Assembly: GCA_019118525.1 (NCBI GenBank)
Contig: DWYV01000039.1
Span: forward strand, 1-64,000
Source of the DNA: Candidatus Bariatricus faecipullorum
GTDB taxonomy: Bacteria > Bacillota > Clostridia > Lachnospirales > Lachnospiraceae
Length of the DNA: 64,000 bases
Direction: 5' to 3'
Shown: piece after piece, positions 36,082 through 45,125 of the stretch
Position numbering within the stretch: position 1 is the stretch's first letter
Layout: each line of letters opens with the position of its first letter
Made by a program: the position numbers and the translations under genes
Notes under the pieces: model-generated
What the model saw: only the letters and a program-made list of their open reading frames with translations
The model's database searches: none
Told to the model about the DNA's origin: nothing

Positions 36082-37271
36082 TGTTACACCGTACAGAAAG
36101 AATTCTGGAAAATATGCCGGTAGGCCCCCTGGGTATTATCGCCCTGGACGGCTGCCGGGAAATGGGAAACAAAGTGGATGAATATCTGGTCAGATGGCGA
36201 AAGGAAAGTACCCATGCCCAGAAGAGCAACCCGGTTCTCACCGGATACGAGAAGGACACCTACCTGGTAGACGCCCAGGTCCCCCGGTTCGGTTCCGGAG
36301 AAGCCAAAGGAATTATCAATGAATCTGTCCGCGGCAAGGATCTCTATATTATGGTGGACGTTCTGAATTACAGTCTGACCTATTCCTTAACCGGGAACAT
36401 CAACCGGATGTCTCCCGATGATCATTACCAGAATCTGAAACGGATTATCGCCGCCGTAGGAGGCAAGGCCCGGCGGCTGAATGTGATTATGCCATTCCTC
36501 TATGAGAGCCGTCAGCACAAGCGAAGCGGCAGGGAATCCCTGGACTGCGCCCTGGCTCTTCAGGAACTGGTGCGCATGGGCGTGGACAATATTATCACCT
36601 TTGACGCACACGACCCCCGGGTGCAGAACGCCATTCCGTTAAGCGGATTTGAGACGGTACCGGCCATCTATCAGTTTGTGAAAAATCTGCTGGCACGGGT
36701 AAAAGACCTGCAGATTGATGCCGACCATATGATGACCATCAGCCCCGATGAAGGCGCCACCAGCCGGGCTATCTATATGTCCAATGTACTTGGTCTGGAC
36801 ATGGGTATGTTCTACAAACGTCGGGACTATACCCGGATAGTAAACGGCAGGAATCCGATTGTCGCCCATGAATTTCTGGGCTCTTCCGTGGAGGGCAAGG
36901 ATGTAATTATTCTGGATGACATGATTTCTTCCGGAGACAGTATGCTGGACGTTGCAAAGCAGTTAAAGACCCGGAAAGCAAAGCGGATTTTCGCCGCGGC
37001 TACCTTCGGACTGTTTACAAACGGCATGGAAAAGTTTGACAAAGCTTATGAGGAAGGCCTGATTGACGGCATTCTGACCACAAACCTGATATACCAGAGC
37101 CCGGAACTTCTGAAACGTCCTTACTATATCAGCTGCGACATGAGCAAGTACATTGCCCTGATTATCGAGACGCTGAATCATGACGGTTCTATCAGCGATA
37201 TTCTGGACCCAAGCGAACGGATTCAGAATGTGCTGCGTAAATATCGGAAAGGAGAAGAAATTCTTCCCTAG
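36081..37271 (+). CDS. prs: Ribose-phosphate pyrophosphokinase (long form)
   Basis: Prs makes PRPP from ribose 5-phosphate and ATP for nucleotide, NAD and amino-acid synthesis. At 396 aa it is longer than the usual about 315 residues because of an N-terminal extension and insertions, a form common in Lachnospiraceae. Visible motifs: NVIMPFLYESRQHKRSGRES (metal/ATP loop), FDAHDPRVQNAIP, and the PRPP-binding DVIILDDMISSGDSML. It is the last gene of the dnaD operon. Confidence 0.92.
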   Translation: MLHRTERILENMPVGPLGIIALDGCREMGNKVDEYLVRWRKESTHAQKSNPVLTGYEKDTYLVDAQVPRFGSGEAKGIINESVRGKDLYIMVDVLNYSLTYSLTGNINRMSPDDHYQNLKRIIAAVGGKARRLNVIMPFLYESRQHKRSGRESLDCALALQELVRMGVDNIITFDAHDPRVQNAIPLSGFETVPAIYQFVKNLLARVKDLQIDADHMMTISPDEGATSRAIYMSNVLGLDMGMFYKRRDYTRIVNGRNPIVAHEFLGSSVEGKDVIILDDMISSGDSMLDVAKQLKTRKAKRIFAAATFGLFTNGMEKFDKAYEEGLIDGILTTNLIYQSPELLKRPYYISCDMSKYIALIIETLNHDGSISDILDPSERIQNVLRKYRKGEEILP

Positions 37272-37310
37272 AAGACCGGATTTACGCATCCCACGGAACG
37301 TTTTTGTAAT

Positions 37311-37347
37311 AAAAAGGCAGCTCCCCTCTTCGGGAATCTGCCTTTTT
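37311..37347. terminator. Bidirectional terminator after prs
   Basis: Stem AAAAAGGCAG / CTGCCTTTTT with an inner TCCC/GGGA pairing and a T/A tract on both sides. It ends prs and the convergent yhaN-like gene. Confidence 0.85.
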
Positions 37348-38896
37348 ATAATGTGATTTTATGGTATCTGAGACCGCTTTTTTTCAGCGCTCTCTCTTCT
37401 CTTCCCTGACAGGTAAACAGAAGTACCTGCCTGCCGCTTTCCGCCAGCCAGTTCAGCGTGCGTTCCAGCCGGACGTCATCGTAACAGACGAAGGTATCAT
37501 CCAGCACCAGCGGAAATTTCTCCTCACAGAGCAGCTCCGAAGCCGCCATCCGCAGGGCAAAATACAGCTGTTCCGCCGTGCCCCGGCTCACCTGGCTGAC
37601 GGACACCCGCCCGGCTTCTCCCAGGAGGTGAAGGTTCAGTTCCGTGTCCATCCAGACTTTCTGATACTTTCCTCCCGTAATCTGTTCTGTTATTTCGGAA
37701 ATCCGCTGATTCAGACGTTCCCCCGCCTGGCTCTGCATTTCTCCGGATATCCGGTTCATGGTCCGGGCCGCCAGTTCCAGGGCTTTCCGCTTTTTTTCCC
37801 GTTCCTTTGCTTCCTCTCCCACTTCGTCCAGTTCTCCAAGCTGTTCCTGAAGATTGCTGTACCGGGTCTGTTTCTCCCGGTTCGCCTGCCGCTGCTGCTC
37901 CAGCTTCCACTCTGCCTTTCCCAGTTCTTCTTTCAGAAGCTTCAGCTCCTCTGCTTCCCCGTCCGTCAGTTCCCGGGCCCTGCGCTTTCCGTCCTTCATA
38001 CGGTTCCAGATGTAGATTCCCTCGGCCAGAGCCACGACAATCAGCACCAGAAAGCTCCAGGGACGGCTGAAAAGCAGAACCAGCAGAATCAGGACCAGCA
38101 CCATGCTGACAATCTCCATCGGGTGCACCCGCCAGGCTCCAAAACGTTCCCTCTCCCGTTTTTCCCGTTCTTCCTTCTGCTGGCTCTCCAGTGCTTCCTT
38201 TCTCCGTCTGCACTGTTCCACTTTTTCCTTTGTTTCTTCCCTCTCCTGGGAAAGGTGGTGCAGTTCCCGCCAGATGTAGGACGCCTCCATCTCGATTTTT
38301 TCTCTCTTTCCGGCGCGCCTGCGGGCGTCCGCTTTCTCCTCCCGCTCCAGCTTTTTATCCTCTTCCTTCAGAAACTGCAGAGCCTCCTCCAGGTGGATTC
38401 CTTCATTCCCGGCCGAATAATAATTGGCCGCATAGTCCTTCAGGGACGCCGCCAGGGACATTCCCGGCAGGGCTTTCATCTGTCCCACGGAAACCGTATT
38501 CTCATACTGCTCCCTGCTCATTCCTCCCAGAAGCATGTCCAGGTCTCCCTGCTCCAGGGACAGCTCTTCCCCGTCATCCTCACAGTACAGAAGGGCACTT
38601 TTCCCATTCTTTTCAAAATTCCGTTCCAGACAGAAACTGCGGTTCCCGCAGGAAAAACGCATCTGTCCGGCGTAGTACCCCGGATTTTCCCAGGGCTCAT
38701 ACCGTCTCCAGGCATCCTTTGCCGCCGCCCGGCCCCTTCCTCTTTCCATACCGAAAAGCATGGCTTCCAGGAAGCTGTGTACCGTGGATTTCCCCGCCTC
38801 ATTTTCCCCGTATATCAGGTTCAGGCCATCGGAAAATTCCAGTTTTCTGTTTTTAAATTTTCCAAAATGTTTCAGATTCAGTTCCCTGATATTCAT
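37346..38896 (-). CDS. YhaN-like SMC/Rad50-type AAA ATPase
   Basis: The 516-aa protein starts with a Rad50/SbcC-type ATPase half (NLKHFGKFKNRKLEF, Walker A GENEAGKST at 31-39), then a long coiled coil, two central membrane helices (about 257-295), more coiled coil, and the C-terminal half with signature SRGTAEQLYFALRMA and Walker B LVLDDTF. This is the YhaN architecture; its partner, an SbcD/YhaO-like nuclease, is encoded 3 bp upstream. The pair probably acts in double-strand break processing, possibly at the membrane. It is shorter than B. subtilis YhaN because the coiled coil is reduced. Confidence 0.82.
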   Translation of the reverse strand: MNIRELNLKHFGKFKNRKLEFSDGLNLIYGENEAGKSTVHSFLEAMLFGMERGRGRAAAKDAWRRYEPWENPGYYAGQMRFSCGNRSFCLERNFEKNGKSALLYCEDDGEELSLEQGDLDMLLGGMSREQYENTVSVGQMKALPGMSLAASLKDYAANYYSAGNEGIHLEEALQFLKEEDKKLEREEKADARRRAGKREKIEMEASYIWRELHHLSQEREETKEKVEQCRRRKEALESQQKEEREKRERERFGAWRVHPMEIVSMVLVLILLVLLFSRPWSFLVLIVVALAEGIYIWNRMKDGKRRARELTDGEAEELKLLKEELGKAEWKLEQQRQANREKQTRYSNLQEQLGELDEVGEEAKEREKKRKALELAARTMNRISGEMQSQAGERLNQRISEITEQITGGKYQKVWMDTELNLHLLGEAGRVSVSQVSRGTAEQLYFALRMAASELLCEEKFPLVLDDTFVCYDDVRLERTLNWLAESGRQVLLFTCQGREERALKKSGLRYHKITL

Positions 38897-38899
38897 CTG

Positions 38900-39955
38900 T
38901 TAACCCCTTTTTGTCTCCAGAATCGCCCGGACGCCATCGTAAAGCGCCTGGTATTCGATACTTCCCTCCGGATAGTCCCGCAAAGCTTCAATATACCTGC
39001 CCAGCAGGCTGTCCCGGTTCTGTTTCCAGAGCTTCTCAAAATCATAGGCCTGCCTGGTGCAGTCCAGAAGCCCGATGATATTTCCGTATTTGTCCATGCC
39101 GGATGTATCCGGCTCCATATCCGCGTCCCGGAATCCTTTCAGCGTAATCCGGTACAGGTTTTCTGTTCCCCGCTCCTCTATCTGGCGGAGAACTTTTTCC
39201 CGGACGGCCCGCCCCGTCATTCCCGGTTCTGTCATGACGTCCATATGAATATACTCCCGGCTGGCAAAAGGCACAAATTCCGCCTGAACACGTCCGTCTT
39301 TTACCAGTCCCCGGATAAATCCGTGTTTCCCGGTATCGTTCACATCTGTCGGTTCCAGGGAGCCTGCATAGTATATCCGGTTTTTTACGACCTCTTCCGG
39401 GCGGTGGATATGCCCCAGTGCCACATAGGTGTAACCAAGCTCTGCCAGCCGGTTCCGGTCAAAGGGAATATGCTTTGCGTCCCCGCCGTGAGCCAGCAGG
39501 ATTTCCACCGGCTGCCGCTTTTGGGCCCAGGCTTCGTCATAAAGACGTTCCGTTATCTCCCGTTTTCCATAACTCAGCCCGTACACGCAGGTTCTCAGCT
39601 CCGGAAACTCTACATGTTCCAGCTTTTCTCCCAGCAGAGGAAAGACCCGGGCCTGCCACCTGTAGGTCCGGTAATAGGAAGCCGGTTTCAGATAGTCGTG
39701 ATTTCCGGCCACAAATACTACCCGGGTATGGTCCAGGCCGGAGAACAGATAATCCAGTTCTTTCAGTTCCCGCAACAAGGGCTGACGGTGGAACAGGTCA
39801 CCGGCTATCAGAAGAAGGTCCGTCTGCTCCCTCTGGCAGACTTGTACGACTCTTTCCAGGCTGTCCCAGAGCTCGGAACCACGGTTTGCGCTGTACTCTC
39901 TTCCGGCTTCCGGCTCTGCCCCCAGATGTACGTCTGCGATGTGTATGAACTTCAT
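38900..39955 (-). CDS. SbcD/YhaO-like DNA repair metallophosphoesterase
   Basis: The 351-aa nuclease has the five Mre11-type motifs: IADVHLG (about 6-12), GDLFH, GNHD, LAHGGD and GHIH. The C-terminal part likely binds the YhaN-like partner. GGGGAGGAG precedes the ATG. Its first 52 codons overlap, in another frame, the 3' end of the upstream histidine kinase gene. Confidence 0.87.
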   Translation of the reverse strand: MKFIHIADVHLGAEPEAGREYSANRGSELWDSLERVVQVCQREQTDLLLIAGDLFHRQPLLRELKELDYLFSGLDHTRVVFVAGNHDYLKPASYYRTYRWQARVFPLLGEKLEHVEFPELRTCVYGLSYGKREITERLYDEAWAQKRQPVEILLAHGGDAKHIPFDRNRLAELGYTYVALGHIHRPEEVVKNRIYYAGSLEPTDVNDTGKHGFIRGLVKDGRVQAEFVPFASREYIHMDVMTEPGMTGRAVREKVLRQIEERGTENLYRITLKGFRDADMEPDTSGMDKYGNIIGLLDCTRQAYDFEKLWKQNRDSLLGRYIEALRDYPEGSIEYQALYDGVRAILETKRG

Positions 39956-41102
39956 CCTGCTCCTCCCCTTTCTCCGTCATGTCCTTTGGCAGAGTTACAA
40001 TAAAACGGGTCTCCTTCTCGTCGCTTTCCGCGCAGATACGGCCCCCGTGCATTTCCACAATTTCCTTTGCGATGGCCAGCCCGAGACCGGCCCCTCCCGT
40101 GGACGTATTTCTGGACGCATCCACCCGGTAAAACTTATCAAATATCCGCTCCAGTTTTTCCTCCGGGATCCGGCTCCCTTCATTGGAAAAGGTAATCTGA
40201 ACCTCTCCCTCTCCCACGGATACCGCCTGGATTTCCAGCTGAGAATTTTCTTTACAGTAAACGATTGCGTTTCTAAGAATATTATCAAATACTCTTGCCA
40301 GTTTGTCCGGGTCCCCTTTGATTACCAGGTCGTCCTCCGTCTCCACATGGCAGCGCAGATTTTTCTGCCGCAGTACGCCGTAAAGCTCGTCGGCAATCTG
40401 CTCCAGCATCATGGACATGTCCAGTTCTACCGGTTCCAGCGCAATCTCCTGGAGATTAAATCTGGTAATTTCAAAAAATTCATTTATCAGGTCCCCCAGG
40501 CGTACCGCCTTTTCCAGGGAAATATGGGTATACCTGACCCGCTCCTCCTCCGGCATATCCGGATAAGAATCCAGCATGCTTAAATAGGCCACTACCGAAG
40601 TCAGCGGCGTTTTCAAATCATGCGCCAGAAACAGTACCAGGTCGTTTTTACGCTGTTCCATCTCCTGGCTTTCCCGCTCCTGCCGTTTCAGCGTGTTTTT
40701 TATCGTATTCAGCTTCGTCTCCAGCGGTTTCAGCTCTGTAATCAGCTGAATGGGCTCTGTGGAGTCGGACAGAATATTCTCAATGCCGTCCCCCACCTGA
40801 TCCAGGTATCCGGTCATCTTGGAAAGCGCAATGTAAAAGAAGAGGGAAAACAGCGCCAGGAATCCCAGAATCATAAAGAAAACCTTGTTGTCCCCGATAA
40901 GAGCCCAGTAAAGATGCCGGGCCGTCTCCTCCGGCACCTTCAGCCCCTGCATGATTCGCATAAAAACGTTGGCAAAACTGTCATTGTATATTCCGTCAAT
41001 AACAAACTCCAGTATCAGTCCGCCCACCAGCACGGTCAGTGCCGTAACAAAGACCGTCTGCAGAAGAATACTCAGTTTTAATTTCCGGTAATTGTTAGTC
41101 AA
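39798..41102 (-). CDS. VanS-type sensor histidine kinase
   Basis: The 434-aa kinase has two N-terminal membrane helices (about 12-33 and 72-95) around an extracellular loop, a DHp helix with LAHDLKTPL (His161), and an HATPase domain with RVFDNILRNAIVYC, then GAGLGLAIAKEIVEMHGG. It resembles VanS kinases of the D-Ala-D-Ala surveillance type, but no van resistance genes are adjacent. The catalytic body ends near residue 374; the last 60 residues are an Arg-rich tail that runs 158 bp into the SbcD-like gene in another frame, so a lost stop or recent frameshift is likely. Confidence 0.85.
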   Translation of the reverse strand: MTNNYRKLKLSILLQTVFVTALTVLVGGLILEFVIDGIYNDSFANVFMRIMQGLKVPEETARHLYWALIGDNKVFFMILGFLALFSLFFYIALSKMTGYLDQVGDGIENILSDSTEPIQLITELKPLETKLNTIKNTLKRQERESQEMEQRKNDLVLFLAHDLKTPLTSVVAYLSMLDSYPDMPEEERVRYTHISLEKAVRLGDLINEFFEITRFNLQEIALEPVELDMSMMLEQIADELYGVLRQKNLRCHVETEDDLVIKGDPDKLARVFDNILRNAIVYCKENSQLEIQAVSVGEGEVQITFSNEGSRIPEEKLERIFDKFYRVDASRNTSTGGAGLGLAIAKEIVEMHGGRICAESDEKETRFIVTLPKDMTEKGEEQDEVHTHRRRTSGGRAGSRKRVQRKPWFRALGQPGKSRTSLPEGADGPSSDSR

Positions 41103-41784
41103 CTTTATACCCCACTCCCCATACGGTTTTGATAAAATCGGACTTTCCGGTTCCGCCGTTCATCTTTTCCCGCAGATGCCGGATATGTACCATCACTGTA
41201 TTGTTACTGTTTTTGTAATAAGGCTCATGCCACACCGTCTCAAAAAGCTGGGCCGAGCTGATAACCTTGCCCCGGTTTTCGCAGAGCAGCCAGAGGATAT
41301 CGAACTCAATCGGCGTCAGAGTCAGGGGCCGCTCATTAAAGCTGCACTCATGGGACTGTTTATTCAGCACCAGTCCGCCGAAATCAATCACCTCGCCCTC
41401 TGCCGGCCGCTGGCTGTCATTGTACTGGGTATACCGCCTGAGCTGGGCCTTCACCCGGGCCACCAGCTCCAGGGGATTAAAGGGCTTGGGAATGTAGTCG
41501 TCCGCCCCCATGGTAAGGCCCGTAATTTTATCCAGATATTCTGTCTTCGCCGTCAGCATCAGCACCGGAAACGTATATTTTTCCCGAATTTTTTTCAGAA
41601 TAGTAAACCCGTCGATATCCGGGAGCATGACGTCCAGAATCGCCAGGTCAATCCGGGTACTGTCAATACATTCCAGCGCTTCCTTCCCTGTATAGAACTT
41701 CAGCACCTTATACTCATTCTGCAGATACAGCTCTACTACATCCGCAATTTCTCTTTCATCATCCACAATCAGAATCTGTTCCAT
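41095..41784 (-). CDS. VanR-type response regulator (OmpR family)
   Basis: The 229-aa protein has a receiver domain (acidic DDE at 8-10, phospho-acceptor Asp51 in AILDVMLPD, conserved PKPF lysine) and a winged-helix DNA-binding domain (about 130-229: LTPIEFDILWLLCENRGKVISSAQLFETVW). It overlaps the kinase by 8 bp. Targets are unknown; the pair resembles VanRS-like systems that sense cell-wall stress. Confidence 0.9.
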   Translation of the reverse strand: MEQILIVDDEREIADVVELYLQNEYKVLKFYTGKEALECIDSTRIDLAILDVMLPDIDGFTILKKIREKYTFPVLMLTAKTEYLDKITGLTMGADDYIPKPFNPLELVARVKAQLRRYTQYNDSQRPAEGEVIDFGGLVLNKQSHECSFNERPLTLTPIEFDILWLLCENRGKVISSAQLFETVWHEPYYKNSNNTVMVHIRHLREKMNGGTGKSDFIKTVWGVGYKVD

Positions 41785-41829
41785 CTGCCTGCCTCCTTAT
41801 CCTCCTGCTCCCCCGCATACTTACTCTAA

Positions 41830-41864
41830 AGCCCGGGCTTTTGACTGCCCGGGCTCCCTTTTTT
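41830..41864. terminator. Hairpin between asnS and the VanR-type gene
   Basis: A perfect 9-bp stem AGCCCGGGC / GCCCGGGCT with an 8-nt loop. The T tract is better on the + strand; on the - strand it is short (CTTTAG). It probably attenuates asnS read-through. Confidence 0.65.
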
Positions 41865-41868
41865 CTTA

Positions 41869-43260
41869 TTAAAGCTCACAGTTATTGACAGTTCTCGGGA
41901 ACGGAATCACATCACGGATATTGGACATTCCCGTCAGGTACATCACGCACCGCTCAAAGCCCAGACCAAACCCTGCGTGTCTGGTAGAACCGTATTTCCG
42001 CAAATCCAGGTAGAACTGGTAATCTTCTTCCTTCAGTCCCAGTTCCTGCATCCGGTTCCGCAGCTTTTCATAATCGTCTTCTCTCTGGCTTCCGCCAATA
42101 ATTTCTCCGATTCCTGGTACCAGGCAGTCCACTGCCGCCACCGTTTTCCCGTCATCATTCTGTTTCATATAAAACGCTTTGATGTCTTTCGGGTAATCTG
42201 TTACAAATACCGGACGTTTAAACACTTCCTCTGTCAGATAGCGCTCGTGCTCCGTCTGCAGATCCGCCCCCCAGGAAACCTTGTATTCAAAATTATCGTT
42301 GTTCTTTTCCAGAATCTCCACGGCCTCCGTGTAAGTTACCCGGGCAAAATCGGAATTCACCACATGATTCAGTCTGTCCAGCAGTCCCCTGTCCACAAAG
42401 GAGTTAAAGAAATTCATCTCCTCCGGCGCATTTTCCAGCACATACCGGATAATATATTTCAGCATACTCTCCGCCAGCATCATATCATCGTCCAGGTCCG
42501 CAAAGGCAATCTCCGGTTCAATCATCCAGAACTCCGCCGCATGACGGGTCGTATTGGAATTTTCCGCCCGGAAAGTAGGTCCGAAAGTGTAAATATCCCG
42601 GAACGCCTGGGCAAAGGTCTCCCCGTTTAACTGACCGCTTACCGTCAGGCTGGTTTCTTTATTAAAGAAATCTTTCGTATAGTCCACGGTTCCGTCCGGA
42701 TTCTTCGGTACATTTTCCAGGTCCAGTGTGGTTACCCGGAACATTTCTCCAGCCCCTTCACAGTCGCTTCCTGTAATCAGAGGCGTGTGTACATAGACAA
42801 AGCCTCTCTCCTGAAAGAACTTGTGAATGGCATAGGCGGTCAGGGAGCGTACCCGGAACACTGCCTGGAAGGTATTTGTCCTGGGGCGCAGATGAGAAAT
42901 TGTCCGGAGATATTCGAAACTATGACGTTTCTTCTGAAGGGGATAATCCGGAGCAGACGCTCCTTCCACCGTCACTTCCTCCGCCTGTATCTCAAAAGGC
43001 TGCTTCGCCTGGGGCGTCGCCACCAGCGTTCCTTTTACGATAATCGCCGCGCCTACATTCAGTTTTGAAATCTCGGCAAAATTGTCCATTTTATCATGGT
43101 ACACCACCTGAAGCGGTTCAAAGAAAGAGCCGTCGTTTACCACGATGAACCCAAAAGTCTTAGAATCCCGGATACTCCGTACCCATCCTCCGATGGTCAC
43201 TTCTTTGTCCAGGTAGTTTTCCCGGTTTTTGTATAATTCTTTTACTGTAACTAAATCCAT
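41869..43260 (-). CDS. asnS: Asparagine--tRNA ligase
   Basis: AsnS charges tRNA-Asn. The 463-aa class II synthetase has an N-terminal OB-fold anticodon domain ([25 protein letters not shown]), motif 2 ([25 protein letters not shown]) and motif 3 ([15 protein letters not shown]). No T-box leader is visible upstream; a different structured element fills the leader (see 43309-43475). Confidence 0.95.
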   Translation of the reverse strand: MDLVTVKELYKNRENYLDKEVTIGGWVRSIRDSKTFGFIVVNDGSFFEPLQVVYHDKMDNFAEISKLNVGAAIIVKGTLVATPQAKQPFEIQAEEVTVEGASAPDYPLQKKRHSFEYLRTISHLRPRTNTFQAVFRVRSLTAYAIHKFFQERGFVYVHTPLITGSDCEGAGEMFRVTTLDLENVPKNPDGTVDYTKDFFNKETSLTVSGQLNGETFAQAFRDIYTFGPTFRAENSNTTRHAAEFWMIEPEIAFADLDDDMMLAESMLKYIIRYVLENAPEEMNFFNSFVDRGLLDRLNHVVNSDFARVTYTEAVEILEKNNDNFEYKVSWGADLQTEHERYLTEEVFKRPVFVTDYPKDIKAFYMKQNDDGKTVAAVDCLVPGIGEIIGGSQREDDYEKLRNRMQELGLKEEDYQFYLDLRKYGSTRHAGFGLGFERCVMYLTGMSNIRDVIPFPRTVNNCEL

Positions 43261-43308
43261 ACCAAATCCTCCATCTCCAGCCAGGTACCCGTTTTCCCGG
43301 CGTTTCAG

Positions 43309-43475
43309 TATGATACAAGCGTCAAAAGGTCATGCGGACTGCGCCTGCGCAGGCAGGCATGACTTTTGGACGCGCAAAACACCGAAAAGCAGCCATTTTT
43401 CACAGAAAAATGAGCGGATTTGAGGTGTTTTAGGATTGCGGGAGTGTGTCAGCACGGAGCAATCCGTGTATCATA
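43309..43475. repeat. Triple-hairpin element bounded by TATGATACA repeats, in the asnS leader
   Basis: Inverted repeats TATGATACA (43309-43317) and TGTATCATA (43467-43475) bound three consecutive hairpins: a long one at 43319-43373 (GCGTC, then AAAAGGTCATGC / GCATGACTTTT, with inner CCTGCGCAGG), one at 43376-43431 (AAAACACC / GGTGTTTT with inner CATTTTTC / GAAAAATG), and one at 43433-43465 (GGATTGC / GCAATCC). It lies between the asnS promoter and start codon. It could be a MITE-like insertion or a structured leader RNA. Confidence 0.6.
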
Positions 43476-43483
43476 GTATGTAT

Positions 43484-43513
43484 AGTATACAACAGTTCCC
43501 CACCGGAACGCAA
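43484..43513 (-). promoter_or_regulatory. Promoter of asnS
   Basis: On the - strand: TTGCGT, 18-bp spacer, TATACT. It gives a leader of about 215 nt that would contain the triple-hairpin element. Confidence 0.55.
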
Positions 43514-43584
43514 GTCTATTACCGTTCTGGTCAGACAGTCTCTTTCGGTGAATCCGGAAAGATTTTAAATCCTTCTTTTTCCTC

Positions 43585-43638
43585 TTGACTTCCATCTATC
43601 TTGTGTTACAATATAGCCAAAGGAACCTTGTAATACAA
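43585..43638 (+). promoter_or_regulatory. PadR-gene promoter with duplicated operator
   Basis: TTGACT (43585-43590), 16-bp spacer, TACAAT (43607-43612). The -10 lies inside TTGTGTTACAATATAGCC (43601-43618); a second copy, TTGTAATACAATATAGGC, starts 27 bp later at 43628. TTGTnnTACAA is an imperfect palindrome of the kind PadR-family repressors bind, so autoregulation is likely. Confidence 0.65.
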
Positions 43639-43661
43639 TATAGGCAAAGAGAGGTGATTTT

Positions 43662-43991
43662 ATGGATAAATCCCAGCTTATGAAGGGCGTTCTGGAGGGG
43701 TGCATTTTAAAAATTATCGAAAGCAGGGAAACCTACGGCTATGAGATTCTTTCCCGTCTGCAGACCGGCGGTTTCCCTGACATCCGGGAAGGAACACTCT
43801 ATCCTCTCCTGCTCCGGCTGGAGAAAAAAGAACTGATTCTGGCAGTTTACCGTCCAAGTCCCCTTGGCCCCAGACGAAAATACTATTCTATTACTAACGA
43901 AGGACAGAAATACCTGCGGGAATTTTATAAAAACTGGCTGGAAGTCCAGAATCTGGTGGAAGGTATCTGGAATTCTTCTTCCAGCGAGTAG
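43662..43991 (+). CDS. PadR-family transcriptional regulator
   Basis: The 109-aa winged-helix protein has the PadR pattern: MKGVLEGCILKIIESRETYGYEILSRLQTGGFPDIREGTLYPLLLRLEKKELI and then RKYYSITNEGQKYLREFYKNW. Such small PadR proteins usually repress a neighbouring membrane or efflux gene, here the next gene. The upstream duplicated operator supports self-repression. Confidence 0.9.
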   Translation: MDKSQLMKGVLEGCILKIIESRETYGYEILSRLQTGGFPDIREGTLYPLLLRLEKKELILAVYRPSPLGPRRKYYSITNEGQKYLREFYKNWLEVQNLVEGIWNSSSSE

Positions 43992-44019
43992 CTGCCTTAG
44001 GCAGAGAGGAGGTTTTTTT

Positions 44020-44751
44020 ATGAGATTATCACAGATTTTTAAATGGAGTACCCCGTATTCCAGACTTTATTTTCAAAACACTGCGGAACTGAATACCCTG
44101 TCATCTTCTGAAGATATCGCACTGATTGACAAAGCCGACGGATTCCTCTCCACATCCCGGATTTCCCTTCTGCAAAAAGAAATCATCCGGAAAGACCTGA
44201 TTGAGATGGCCCGTGAGGCGGAATATAGACAGGATAGCCTGGCCGCAGAACTGGGCACGAATCTGAATACTTTCTGCAATGATATTATCCAGAACTCACC
44301 CCGCCCTGCCCTGAAGGAGCATCTTCTCACCGGACTGCACCACCTGTTCGGGTTCAGTCTTTTTTTCCTGGGTCTGAATCTGATTCTGAACGGGGGAATT
44401 TTGCACCCGGGCTATCAGTTTTCTCTTTCTGATGTCATACAGGCATTTATTCTGGGAGTCTGCACTTTTTGCGGCGACCGGTTCTACCGGCGGCTGGAGC
44501 AGGGACAGAAAAAGCAATATGCTGTTTTTGCTCTTTTTCCCGCCCTGCTTCTGGTTTTCCTGTGTGACTGGATAACAGAAATACTGGGCCTTGGTTCTGT
44601 CTTCCTTCCCCTGGACGGCTGGCTGCTCTTTCTTCTGGTTCTGGCTGCATTTGGAGCCCTTCATCTGGGGTATCAGCTTTACTGGGAAAGAGAACTCAAA
44701 CGGTATCCCCAGGGACTGTTTGAATCAGACAGTCCGGGAGAGAGGAAATAA
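44020..44751 (+). CDS. PadR-associated membrane protein, unknown function
   Basis: The 243-aa protein has a soluble N-terminal part (about 1-105, helical, with RKDLIEMAREAEYRQDSLAAELG) and four membrane helices (about 108-230). Downstream-of-PadR membrane proteins of this shape are common in Clostridia and are often regulated by the PadR protein, but the function is unknown. The ATG at 44020 has AGAGGAGG upstream, 28 bp after the padR stop. Confidence 0.75.
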   Translation: MRLSQIFKWSTPYSRLYFQNTAELNTLSSSEDIALIDKADGFLSTSRISLLQKEIIRKDLIEMAREAEYRQDSLAAELGTNLNTFCNDIIQNSPRPALKEHLLTGLHHLFGFSLFFLGLNLILNGGILHPGYQFSLSDVIQAFILGVCTFCGDRFYRRLEQGQKKQYAVFALFPALLLVFLCDWITEILGLGSVFLPLDGWLLFLLVLAAFGALHLGYQLYWERELKRYPQGLFESDSPGERK

Positions 44752-44752
44752 T

Positions 44753-45097
44753 ATGCAAAAGGAAAATACCCGCAAAATTGCAGAAGGACGTACCGCGGAA
44801 CTGTATATTCTTAGCAAAAGCAGAGTATTAAAGCTTTTCAGGCCAGGTTATTCTCAAAATACAGTTCTGCGGGAATATCGAAATCATCAGCTTGTAGCCG
44901 GAAAGCCAGTCCGTATCCCGAAGGTATACGAATGTACGGAAGTTCAGAATCGGTTTGGCTATGTCATGGAAAATATCCCCGGCCAGCAGGAGCATGGACT
45001 ACTACACCAAACTGTTCAAATACCGCAGAATATACGTTCTCAGAGACTGTCAACGCCGGTATCTATGATAATCTGGAAATCGATTTCCGTTCAATAG
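44753..45097 (+). pseudogene. Truncated phosphotransferase-like (APH-type kinase) gene
   Basis: The first about 75 residues (AEGRTAELYIL...VLKLFRPGY...EYRNHQLV...GYVMENIPG) look like the N-lobe of an aminoglycoside/choline-kinase-like phosphotransferase. The catalytic loop and C-lobe are missing. After residue 75 the reading frame continues as unrelated sequence, while another frame there reads plausibly to its own stop at about 45106 (EYTFSETVNAGIYDN). This suggests a deletion joined the 5' end of one gene to the 3' end of another. It starts 1 bp after the preceding stop, so it was part of the padR operon. Confidence 0.6.
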
Positions 45098-45125
45098 ATA
45101 TCTAATTAAAAGACATGATTTTCCG

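Noticed and set aside
39798..41784. Vancomycin-resistance cluster
   Set aside because: The regulators are VanRS-like, but no vanH, D-Ala-D-Lac/D-Ser ligase, vanX/XY or vanT genes are adjacent; ddl at 19117-20187 is the ordinary D-Ala-D-Ala ligase linked to murF.
43261..43660. T-box leader for asnS
   Set aside because: No T-box sequence (AGGGTGGNACCGCG-like) or specifier loop/antiterminator layout is present; the hairpins are of a different kind.
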